A stretch of 64,000 nucleotides of DNA from Methylovulum miyakonense HT12 (GTDB lineage Bacteria; Pseudomonadota; Gammaproteobacteria; Methylococcales; Methylomonadaceae): positions 2,502,923 to 2,566,922 of the forward strand of contig NZ_KB913025.1 of NCBI RefSeq assembly GCF_000384075.1. Reading direction: 5' to 3'. Positions 42,473 to 50,643 of the stretch are shown here, piece after piece. The notes below the pieces were generated by a model. That model saw nothing but the letters and a program-made list of their open reading frames with translations, did not search any database and was not told the DNA's origin. The position numbers and the translations under genes are program-made. Every line of letters begins with the position of its first letter. The first letter of the stretch is position 1.

Positions 42473-42836
42473 CTTTTTTGCCCACCATTCTCGGCATAAT
42501 CGGTGGACAGAAAAACGTAGACCACCCTATCAGGCTGCCAAAATAGAAGGATGGCGTAGCTTGTATGCAGCGGTAGCAAAATACGGGGTTCAAAACCGTA
42601 GAGTTGCCAATCCCGATTTTCCGTGCCGGAATAGTGCGATTGCTTACGGCATGTCATTGCCGAGAAAACCCGTAATCCGCCTCGCTCCTTACAGGCTACT
42701 TGCTTTTTTGCCCACCATTCTCGGCATAATCGGTCGACAGAAATACATAGGCCATCCTATCAGGCTGCCAAAATAGAAGGATGGTGTAGCACGTATGCAG
42801 CGATAGCGAAATACGGAGTCCGAAACTTCTCTCCTT
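42473..42836. repeat. Direct duplication of about 130 bp inside a decayed repeat region
   Basis: The segment from 42473 to about 42600 (CTTTTTTGCCCACCATTCTC ... TATGCAGCGGTAGC) recurs from 42703 to about 42836 with scattered substitutions, an offset of 230 bp. The first copy also forms the right part of a degenerate GTAGGGTGGGCA palindrome (42458-42529). No gene is visible in the 42267-42907 stretch. Confidence 0.85.
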
Positions 42837-42907
42837 ACAGGCTTGTTATTCCGGATTGCACCAGATAGTAAAAATTAGAAAATTTAACTTGAAATTCAAC
42901 AGAGTAT

Positions 42908-44818
42908 CTAACTAGCTTGATTATCAAACTTAATATTTAGCTCTTTCTCCTTTTTTATTAGTCTTGATTTTAAAAAATATCCACCAATCACTTTTTGGAT
43001 TTGCTTGACAGTAGTTCCGTAAAAATAGCCAAAAAATGAAAAAATAGTTACAAATCCAAAGCATATCTGAAACAAAATTTGATCTGAATTAATAAAACCA
43101 TAAATTAATCCTAAAATAAGCAAAAAACCTAAGAATATAGAGATGGCGCGAGCGTCTCTTCTTACAAGTGCCTCTTGTTGCCAATAAATAGATTGTTTAA
43201 AATATTCTTCTTTTTCTTTTAATTCGTTAAGTTGGGTAGTGGTTTTCTCAAGTTTTTTGCTTACTTCCAAAAGCTTTGCATTTTCTTCCGATTTAATTTC
43301 ATCCGTTACCCGGCTTAAAGTTTCCGTAATTGTTTGTGCTGTTAAAGCATTTTCCTCGCCAAGAGTCAGTTTCATTAATTCATCTGTGATATGAATATTG
43401 CTCCTTAATAACTGGTGATCTCTTGGAGAAATTTTCCCAATGTTTTCAAGTTTTTCAGTTTCAGAAAGAAATTTCTCCCAAAAAATGGGATTTGAATTTA
43501 GCCCTGCATATGCCATGGCAAGAACTTCTTTTCTAGGTAAGCTTGGTGCACCTTGAGGGGCTTTTAGCCAAGCTATATTAGCCAGACTAAAATCAGTAAT
43601 TACACTGGATATTTCTTTAGATTCACTTTGGTTTTTACCAAACTCATATGCAGCCTTTGAAAACGCAGTGTTATTAGTTACAAGAACAGCCTTGCATTTT
43701 TCAATACTGAATGGGGATGAGCCTTCTCTTAACACATAAATACTTCTAACGGAATTGATGTCGTAGACTCGTGCTTTTGGATTCTTGTAAGAAACCTCAT
43801 CATCAAGAGAATTAGCAAAATTTGTTTCGCTAATTTGAAATTTTTCTAAATATGCAGGTGTACCGTTTATGCTTATTTTGTATTTTTCAAGATACTCATC
43901 AATTTTTTCTGCCATTAATAACAAATCAGATTTTGATATATTTTGGCGCCTTGCTTCTAGGATAATCTCACCTTTACCTTGATTCGAATTTACAAAGTCT
44001 GACGACCGTCTTAGGACTCCTTCCAATTCTTCTCTGGTATGACTGAAACAGGCAAATTTCCCATCTAGTTTTAAAACTAAACGCAACATTTCCTCTACTG
44101 CTTGTTTTTTGGGTTCTCCGCCTAATCCAAATAACTGAACAAGTAGGGGGGTATCAAGATAAAAACAAACATCTTGAAATGATTTAGTTGCAAACTTTAA
44201 ATCAGGGCATAAAAGCGCATTAGCAAGCATATGTCCTTGAACTAAACATATAAAACTTTCAAATCGTTCTGGATCGTTTTTATTTAGATAATTAATATAC
44301 TGACTAACTAAAATAATTTTCCAATCTTTTCCGTTTGGAACATCAGGTATGGTTGTTCCTCTCAAGTAGGCTTTAAGGCATGGAATTGAAAATTTAGATA
44401 GAAAAATTAAAAGAACATCTATTGCTATTTCTTCATTAAACTCCTTATTGGCAACAGTTTCTTCTTTAAAATATTTAATAAGCCCTTCGATTACTGCAGA
44501 TATATGCCGCTCTGCAATTGCTTTATCTTTAGCAATATTAGTTAGTGGAAAAGGATCTATTACTATATAGTTCCCATCAATTTTTTTTATGACACCTGAT
44601 TTTGAAATTCTTTGAAGAACTATCTGTACAGTTCTTCTAGGTATTACTAAACCAAATTTATTTCTTAATAGTTCTGTAATTATTTCGTCGGTTATTAGGT
44701 TATCTAAATTTGGAAAAATATCCAGGACAAAGGGGCGTAAATATTCGAGATAATCTTTTCCTTCATCAATATTGACTTTAAGCATTGCTAGACTAATTAA
44801 GGTCGCTTCTTTATCCAA
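42908..44818 (-). CDS. AT-rich orphan: predicted winged helix, PIN-like domain, coiled coil, two membrane segments
   Basis: 636 residues, with clearly AT-richer codons than its neighbours. Residues 1-100 look like tandem winged helices (IITELLRNKFGLVIPRRTVQ; QRISKSGVIKKIDGNYIVID). A middle domain has PIN-like landmarks: FYLDTPLLVQLFGLGG (first aspartate), HTREELEGVL (glutamate) and KAVLVTNNTAFSKAAYEFG where PIN proteins have TxD. A long coiled coil (KLLEVSKKLEKTTTQLNELK) leads to two membrane segments (ISIFLGFLLILGLIYGFI; LFQICFGFVTIFSFFGYFYG) and a basic cytoplasmic tail. No named family was recognised. An RNA-cutting membrane-tethered defence effector is one hypothesis; isolation and composition indicate acquisition. 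Confidence 0.6.
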   Translation of the reverse strand: MDKEATLISLAMLKVNIDEGKDYLEYLRPFVLDIFPNLDNLITDEIITELLRNKFGLVIPRRTVQIVLQRISKSGVIKKIDGNYIVIDPFPLTNIAKDKAIAERHISAVIEGLIKYFKEETVANKEFNEEIAIDVLLIFLSKFSIPCLKAYLRGTTIPDVPNGKDWKIILVSQYINYLNKNDPERFESFICLVQGHMLANALLCPDLKFATKSFQDVCFYLDTPLLVQLFGLGGEPKKQAVEEMLRLVLKLDGKFACFSHTREELEGVLRRSSDFVNSNQGKGEIILEARRQNISKSDLLLMAEKIDEYLEKYKISINGTPAYLEKFQISETNFANSLDDEVSYKNPKARVYDINSVRSIYVLREGSSPFSIEKCKAVLVTNNTAFSKAAYEFGKNQSESKEISSVITDFSLANIAWLKAPQGAPSLPRKEVLAMAYAGLNSNPIFWEKFLSETEKLENIGKISPRDHQLLRSNIHITDELMKLTLGEENALTAQTITETLSRVTDEIKSEENAKLLEVSKKLEKTTTQLNELKEKEEYFKQSIYWQQEALVRRDARAISIFLGFLLILGLIYGFINSDQILFQICFGFVTIFSFFGYFYGTTVKQIQKVIGGYFLKSRLIKKEKELNIKFDNQAS

Positions 44819-44970
44819 AATAAATCTCCAAATTTTACTAATAAGCCATTTAGGGTAAGCATTTCGTAACTATTGAAAGGTTGGTTTAACATCTAAATTC
44901 GAGAAGGTAAGCCATGCGTACTCTACAAACTACAAATCCTTGAGTATAAATGGCCGTAAAAATCGCAAAC

Positions 44971-47121
44971 TCAAAACTTCCCGTAATACCCCTCTTTCAA
45001 GGCATCGAACAAATTCGCGGCAGAATGGATTTCGCCGTCGTATTCCACTTCTTCATTGCCTTTCAATTCCACTACTGAGCCGTCTTCCAGCGTGAACTGG
45101 TAGGTGGTGTTTTCCAGGTCGGATTCTTTGACCAACACGCCTTGGAACACTTCGGGGTTGAAGCGGAAGGTGGTGCAGCCTTTTAGGCCTTGTTCGTAGG
45201 CGTATTGGTAGATGGACTTGAAATCTTCATACGGGTAATCGGTCGGCACGTTGGCGGTTTTGCTGATGGACGAGTCTATCCATTTTTGCGCGGCTGCTTG
45301 GATGTCAACGTGTTGTTTGGGCGTGACATCATCGGCGGCGATGAAGTATTTGGGCAATTGTTGTTTGGGGTCGTCGCTGTAGGGTATGGCATCAGGGTTG
45401 ACCATGTGGCGGTAGGCCAGCAGTTCAAATGAAAAGACATCGACTTTTTCCTTGGATTTTTTACCGGCGCGGATGATGTTGCGCGAGTAATGGTGCGCGA
45501 AGCTGGGTTCGATGCCATTGCTGGCGTTATTGGCAAGCGACAGGGAAATGGTGCCAGTCGGCGCAATCGAGCTGTGGTGGGTGAAGCGGGCGCCTGTTTC
45601 TGCCAGTTGTTGCACCAGTTCTGGCTCGACTTGGGCGATTTTCTGCATGTAGCGGCTGTATTTGGCGTGCAGGATTTTGCCAGGGACTTGGTCGCCGATT
45701 TTGTAACCGTCGGCGAGCATTTCCGGGCGTTGATGCAGCAAAGCGCCGGTAACGGTGAACAGCTGTTCCATTATCGGTGCCGGGCCTTTTTCTTTTGCCA
45801 AAGACAGTGCGGCTTTCCAGCCTTCTACCGCCAATACTTTGGTGACTTCTTCGGTGAATTCTAAAGAGGTGGGGTCGCCGTATCTCATGCCAAGCATGGT
45901 GACAGTCGAGCCTAGGCCTAGATAACCCATGCCATGGCGGCGTTTGCTGGTGATTTCTTCGCGTTGCTTGGCTAAGGGCAAGCCATTGAGTTCGACGACG
46001 TTGTCGAGCATGCGGGTAAAAATCTTGATGGTTTTGCGGTAAGCGTCCCAGTCAAAATAAGCGTCGGCGGTGAAGGGTTTTTTCACGAAGCGGGTCAGGT
46101 TGATGGAACCTAGCAAGCATGAGCCGTAAGGCGGCAACGGTTGCTCTCCGCAGGGGTTGGTCGCGCGGATTTTTTCGCAAAACCAGTTGTTGTTCATCTC
46201 GTTGACTTTGTCGATCAGGATGAAGCCCGGTTCGGCGTAGTCGTAAGTTGAGCTCATGATCATGTCCCACAAGCGCCGGGCGGGCATGATTTTGGTGACG
46301 CGGCAGGCAACTAGGCCGTCGTCGTTGACGATGTAGTTGCTTTTGTTGGGGAAGTCCCGCCAGATAATCTGTTCGCTGTTATTGAGGTCGAGTTTATCGG
46401 CTTGGGCCTCTTTTTCGGTGACCGGAAAAGATAGCGCCCAGGTTTTGTCGTTTTTGACGGCTTGCATAAATTCGGCGGTGACCAGCAAAGACAAGTTGAA
46501 TTGGCGTAAGCGGCCATCTTCACGTTTGGCCCGGATAAATTCGATGACATCAGGATGGCCGACATCGAAAGTCGCCATTTGCGCCCCGCGCCGCCCGCCT
46601 GCTGAGGAAACGGTGAAACACATTTTGTCGTAAATGTCCATGAACGACAGCGGCCCGGAGGTGTACGCGCCGGCACCGGATACATACGCGCCTTTGGGGC
46701 GGAGGGTGGAAAATTCATAGCCGATGCCGCAGCCCGCTTTCAATGTCAGTCCGGCTTCATGGACTTTGTGGAGGATGTCGTCCATGGAATCGGCAATGAT
46801 GCCGGATACGGTGCAGTTGATGGTGGAGGTGGCGGGTTTGTGTTCCAGGGCGCCTGCATTCGAGACAATGCGCCCCGCAGGGATCGCCCCTTGCCGCAAT
46901 GCCCAGAGAAATTCTTTGTAATGTTGTTCTTGTTTGGCCTTGCTTTGTTCGGCGTCGGACAAGGCTTTGGCGACACGTTGGTAAGTGCCGTCAATAGTGC
47001 TGTCCAAGGCGGCGCCTTCTTTAGTTTTTAGGCAATATTTAGTGTCCCAAATATCCATTGAGGCGTCTTGGAAGGGGATATCGGTTACGTTGTTGGCAAT
47101 AGCATGGAGTTGTGCGGACAT
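44971..47121 (-). CDS. nrdJ: Adenosylcobalamin-dependent ribonucleoside-diphosphate reductase (class II)
   Basis: 716 residues from the second ATG. The first ATG (47130) directly abuts AGAGG, while the ATG at 47121 has AGAGG at the ideal 9-base distance. The enzyme makes deoxyribonucleotides using vitamin B12, independent of oxygen. Visible are the active-site cysteine regions (STINCTVSGIIADSMDD; AGLTLKAGCGIGYEFS), the catalytic loop IRATNPCGEQPLPPYGSCLL with NPCGE, and APTGTISLSLANNASNGIEP, characteristic of this family. Two NrdR-box-like sites lie upstream, implying control by dNTP status. Confidence 0.95.
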   Translation of the reverse strand: MSAQLHAIANNVTDIPFQDASMDIWDTKYCLKTKEGAALDSTIDGTYQRVAKALSDAEQSKAKQEQHYKEFLWALRQGAIPAGRIVSNAGALEHKPATSTINCTVSGIIADSMDDILHKVHEAGLTLKAGCGIGYEFSTLRPKGAYVSGAGAYTSGPLSFMDIYDKMCFTVSSAGGRRGAQMATFDVGHPDVIEFIRAKREDGRLRQFNLSLLVTAEFMQAVKNDKTWALSFPVTEKEAQADKLDLNNSEQIIWRDFPNKSNYIVNDDGLVACRVTKIMPARRLWDMIMSSTYDYAEPGFILIDKVNEMNNNWFCEKIRATNPCGEQPLPPYGSCLLGSINLTRFVKKPFTADAYFDWDAYRKTIKIFTRMLDNVVELNGLPLAKQREEITSKRRHGMGYLGLGSTVTMLGMRYGDPTSLEFTEEVTKVLAVEGWKAALSLAKEKGPAPIMEQLFTVTGALLHQRPEMLADGYKIGDQVPGKILHAKYSRYMQKIAQVEPELVQQLAETGARFTHHSSIAPTGTISLSLANNASNGIEPSFAHHYSRNIIRAGKKSKEKVDVFSFELLAYRHMVNPDAIPYSDDPKQQLPKYFIAADDVTPKQHVDIQAAAQKWIDSSISKTANVPTDYPYEDFKSIYQYAYEQGLKGCTTFRFNPEVFQGVLVKESDLENTTYQFTLEDGSVVELKGNEEVEYDGEIHSAANLFDALKEGYYGKF

Positions 47122-47208
47122 TGTGGGCATCCTCTAGGGGTATTGGAATGGGGAGGGGAAAAGAGGCCATAAATCAGTACCTTAGCAGTAGGTGGATAAA
47201 TGGCTTTA

Positions 47209-47255
47209 ACGCTATATGTAGTTGTTGAAAGTTATATTAACACAATATGTAGTGG
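47209..47255. promoter_or_regulatory. Pair of NrdR boxes upstream of nrdJ
   Basis: ACGCTATATGTAGTTG (47209-47224) and ACACAATATGTAGTGG (47240-47255) match the NrdR box consensus ACACWATATATWGTGT at 12 and 14 of 16 positions. They start 31 bp apart, the three-helical-turn spacing usual for NrdR sites. They lie about 90-135 bp upstream of the nrdJ start. Confidence 0.85.
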
Positions 47256-47500
47256 TTAAAAGGGGAATTGGTAGAAATATTTTTTTTCTAAAAACTGCTT
47301 GCCAGAGGGGGCGCTTTAGGGTAATTGCAGAAGAAAAATGGCGTCGCCATACAGATCCGGCTAAGCGATTGTCCTAAAAGGGGATTGCTTCCGGGGAGGA
47401 TATTGGGTGCGGTAGGTTTTTTGCTGGGCGGTATATTGCAGACGTAAAAAGGGGCGTTTTTACGTCTTGTTAAACGTACTTGGGGCGGATTGCAAAGGGC

Positions 47501-48223
47501 TCAATCTTGTTCATTTTGCGTCTGAAATAACCAGTGCTTCATCTTTTGGGCTTTAGTTTGTAAATAACCCAAATTATCAACATTAGCGGCCACTTCAATC
47601 GGGATCCGTCCGGTGATTGTGATCCCCAGTTTTTTTAAGCCATCAATTTTCTTAGGGTTATTGGTTATCAATTGGATCGATTTGATTTGCAGGCTTTCCA
47701 GGATGAGCCCTGCAATCCCATATTCCCTTTCGTCCGCCTGATAGCCTAAATGTAGGTTGGCATCGACGGTGTCCATGCCCTGGTCCTGCAAATTATAAGC
47801 CTGGAGTTTTTTTAATAAGCCAATGCCACGGCCTTCCTGGCGCAAATAAATTAGCACGCCGCGTTCGGCCTTATCAATAAGGTGCATCGCCATATCCAGT
47901 TGTTCGCCGCAGTCGCAACGTCTGGAGCCTAAGACATCACCGGTGAAGCATTCGGAGTGGATGCGTACCGGCACGTCCTCCTGATGGGCGACTTCGCCTT
48001 TGACCAGGGCGATGTGTTCTTTGTTATCAATAGAATTGCTGTAGTAATGCAGGATAAACTCGCCATGTTGGGTTGGGATAGGCGTTTGTACTAAGTCTTC
48101 TAATAGTGGTTTCACGTCAATAATCAATTTAAAAATTTCACAATAGTCCATCCACAACTGGAAACAGGCCGTGGAATAAGTTGGGTTGCTATATTTTACC
48201 TGAGCAGGGCGTAGTCGGTGCAT
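47501..48223 (-). CDS. ribA: GTP cyclohydrolase II
   Basis: 240 residues; first enzyme of riboflavin synthesis, opening GTP to the diaminopyrimidine. Zinc ligands sit in HSECFTGDVLGSRRCDCGEQ, and LIYLRQEGRGIGLLKKLQAY and LITNNPKKIDGLKKLGI are family signatures. The homologous part begins near residue 51 (PTQHGEFILHYY), so the true start may be internal, for example the Met at 48151. No FMN riboswitch was recognised upstream. It is not fused to RibB. Confidence 0.92.
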   Translation of the reverse strand: MHRLRPAQVKYSNPTYSTACFQLWMDYCEIFKLIIDVKPLLEDLVQTPIPTQHGEFILHYYSNSIDNKEHIALVKGEVAHQEDVPVRIHSECFTGDVLGSRRCDCGEQLDMAMHLIDKAERGVLIYLRQEGRGIGLLKKLQAYNLQDQGMDTVDANLHLGYQADEREYGIAGLILESLQIKSIQLITNNPKKIDGLKKLGITITGRIPIEVAANVDNLGYLQTKAQKMKHWLFQTQNEQD

Positions 48224-48923
48224 TAAATCCAGTTGGACACCATTTATTTTTTAGGGCGATGGGGGAATAGGCCAGACCCTTGAATGCCAACCTTTTACGG
48301 TCCAATAATAGGTAATGGCCGGTGTGTTGCAACTGCGTCTAATGGGCAAAAGTATTTTTTTATCCGTTCAGCAACCGTTTAGGTAACGGGTATATATTCA
48401 AACTCAAGAAGAGTGTCTGGCATTTTGAAAGTTTGACAATAGCTTTATAAAAAACCTATATAGGTTAACCGGATTCTAATTATTGAAAGCATTTCATGTT
48501 GGTTTGTTATTGGTTTTTATAGGATGCCAGCTGAAAATCCATGAAAATGACATGGATATTTTGTTTATCAATAGCATAAACGGCTTGTCTCGTCTTGGTG
48601 GTGTCAGTTGTTTGGGTTAAGTGAGCCTTCGTTAATTAAACAAATGACAGTTTTATTTTAGCTTGTCTTATTTTTGTTCATGTTTTGTAAAACTATATCT
48701 TGACGTAAACAAGGCTTGTTGTTAAATTATTATATAGCGAAAGATAAACAGACTGATTCGAATAAATTAACAATGATGTGGAAAATTGTCTGGATTTTGC
48801 ACGTTGTGGATTAGAAAAAACTAAGCGCGCACGGTTGATTGATTTCAAGCTTATTGCTCCTACTCAATTTAGTTGCGGCCTGATGGTATATATAAGACGC
48901 TTTTTTGGCGGGGAATGGGTGAA
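48224..48923. other. Long intergenic control region between ribA and the sigma factor gene
   Basis: About 700 bp, AT-rich. On the plus strand TTGACG (48700-48705) and TAAATT (48723-48728) with 17-bp spacing are a possible promoter for the sigma factor gene, leaving a leader of about 190 bases. No stable riboswitch or coding frame was recognised. Confidence 0.4.
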
Positions 48924-50336
48924 ATGGCTTACTTAACTGAACATTTGTCAAGACAAGAATTAGGTGCTGTAGTTAAAAGCGGCGGTGCCGGCACGGTATC
49001 CAGTCAGTTTGTCAGTAGTGTTAGTCCGGCACAAGTCACCAACGAGCATTGCAATTTTGAGATTGCCCGCAGATTAAATGATGAAAAATATAAACTGATA
49101 AACGGGTTGTCGCAATTCCCGGCGACCGCTTTGTTGTTGCTGAATGCCCATGAAAAGATGGCCGGCCTGTCAGAGCAGGATGAAGAATCCGCATTGGTTT
49201 CAGATTTGGCGTCCGCCCTAAGTGAAATTAAAAAATATTTCTTGGAGGCCAGTCAAAGCCTATCAGGGGCGGGACAAAGCGATTCTTTATACCTGGGTTA
49301 CAAGCAAAACTTGGTGTCCGTTTTGCAGGCCTTCCCCTTCTCATTTGAAGAGCTCAATAAAATTACCGAGGTCATTGTTTATGCCTATAAGATCAGAGGC
49401 CTTTGCTATCAGCCTGCACATGAGGCTGACAGTAAAAATTCCGGTTTAATCATTAGGCGCTTGGAAGGCTCTAAGCGCCGGAACCGCGCTAATGTTAGCA
49501 GTATGGCTGATTTGTTTAGGGAAATAGATGGCTTTGATTATGATGAGCAATTTTTGTTTTTGCCAACTTCGGAAATGCACAAATATTTTACCGATATTGT
49601 CATTGCCGAGCACCGTTGGCTAGCGGCAAGGAAGCAATTGGCGGAAGCCAATAACAAACTGGTGCTGTTCATTGCTAACCAATATAAAGCCGGTTTCTTG
49701 GATTTTGAAGACCTGGTCCAGGAAGGCCAGACCGGTTTGCTAAAAGCGGTGGACCGCTTTGATTATCGGCTGGGGTTTCAGTTTTCAACCTATGCGGGAT
49801 ATTGGATCCGGCAAGCCATATCACGCTCGTTGTCCCGTTGTGAACGCCTGGTGCGTGTGCCCTGCGGCCAGGTGGCGAATATGAACAAGTTGTTCCGTGC
49901 CAAAAACGAGTTAATGGCTAAGACCGGACAAGAGCCGTCGGTGGCGGAATTGTCAGAATACACCAAGCTGTCAAGTGATGACGTCAATATGATTTTGTCC
50001 ATCTCCCAAACCGTAATGTGCTTAGAGGGGACGGAAGATGAAGAAGACGCTTTCGCCCCGATTGATTATCTTGAGCAACAGGTTTTTATCCATGCGTTTA
50101 CCTCAATAGCCGAAGACGATTTGGACCGCTTATTGGGCAAGGCGATTGGATCCCTGAATTCACGTGAGGCAAAAGTCATTTGTAGCCATTTTGGGGTCGA
50201 TGCCGACAAGGAAATGACCTTGCAAGAAATTGGTGGCGAATTGAACCTGACCAGGGAACGGGTTAGGCAGATCCAGGTGATGGCGCTAAATAAAATTAAA
50301 GCCAATTACGGCCAGCAATTGATGTGTTTTTTGTAA
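48924..50336 (+). CDS. RpoD-like sigma-70 family factor (paralogue)
   Basis: 470 residues from the ATG at 48924, which has GGGGA nine bases upstream (the ATG at 48915 is an alternative). The C-terminal half has region 2 (LVLFIANQYKAGFLDFEDLV, then FDYRLGFQFSTYAGYWIRQA), region 3, and region 4 (MTLQEIGGELNLTRERVRQI). The N-terminal half resembles the RpoD non-conserved region (LINGLSQFPATALLLL), and region 1.1 is absent or replaced. It is shorter and more diverged than housekeeping RpoD, and lacks the RpoS-type start. It is probably a group 2 alternative factor. The downstream neighbour is ftsH. Confidence 0.85.
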   Translation: MAYLTEHLSRQELGAVVKSGGAGTVSSQFVSSVSPAQVTNEHCNFEIARRLNDEKYKLINGLSQFPATALLLLNAHEKMAGLSEQDEESALVSDLASALSEIKKYFLEASQSLSGAGQSDSLYLGYKQNLVSVLQAFPFSFEELNKITEVIVYAYKIRGLCYQPAHEADSKNSGLIIRRLEGSKRRNRANVSSMADLFREIDGFDYDEQFLFLPTSEMHKYFTDIVIAEHRWLAARKQLAEANNKLVLFIANQYKAGFLDFEDLVQEGQTGLLKAVDRFDYRLGFQFSTYAGYWIRQAISRSLSRCERLVRVPCGQVANMNKLFRAKNELMAKTGQEPSVAELSEYTKLSSDDVNMILSISQTVMCLEGTEDEEDAFAPIDYLEQQVFIHAFTSIAEDDLDRLLGKAIGSLNSREAKVICSHFGVDADKEMTLQEIGGELNLTRERVRQIQVMALNKIKANYGQQLMCFL

Positions 50337-50643
50337 AAACACAGTTAGCTCATTTGACACAATCTTATTAAGGCCGGGAAATAAAGTGGTTTAGCCTTTT
50401 AAAACAATTGCTTATATTATTATGTTAGGGCTGCGGCCAGTTGCCGGAAGCCTCTGTAAATAAAAGACTTTTCTATGTAAAGGTGGTTTAATTGTCTTGA
50501 AGCCAAGCGTGGTTAAATTGGTGAAGTACAATTAATATCAATCTATTAGGGCGGCGTGGAGGCGTCGGGTTTTGAAAAGCGATAAGTATCGTAATCAACA
50601 AACGTCTAACAGATGGCCTTGCTAAAGGCCAGGGGATAATGAA
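50337..50643. other. Leader region of ftsH
   Basis: 307 bp. CTTGAA at 50504-50509 resembles a heat-shock -35 box, but no CCCCAT-type -10 follows at the right distance. GGCCTT-GCTA-AAGGCC (50614-50629) is a small perfect hairpin immediately before the GGGGAT ribosome-binding site and could affect initiation. Confidence 0.35.

Noticed and set aside
42560-42600. Possible tRNA-like stretch (GGTTCAAAACC near 42578-42588)
   Set aside because: No cloverleaf can be drawn around it; it is part of the duplicated repeat.
47131-47500. Possible cobalamin riboswitch before the B12-dependent reductase gene
   Set aside because: No B12-box-like sequence was seen; the region holds NrdR boxes instead.
48224-48420. 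FMN riboswitch upstream of ribA
   Set aside because: None of the conserved FMN-element segments could be found on the minus strand.
50504-50540. Heat-shock (sigma-32) promoter for ftsH
   Set aside because: CTTGAA is present but no CCCCAT-type -10 box follows at the required spacing.
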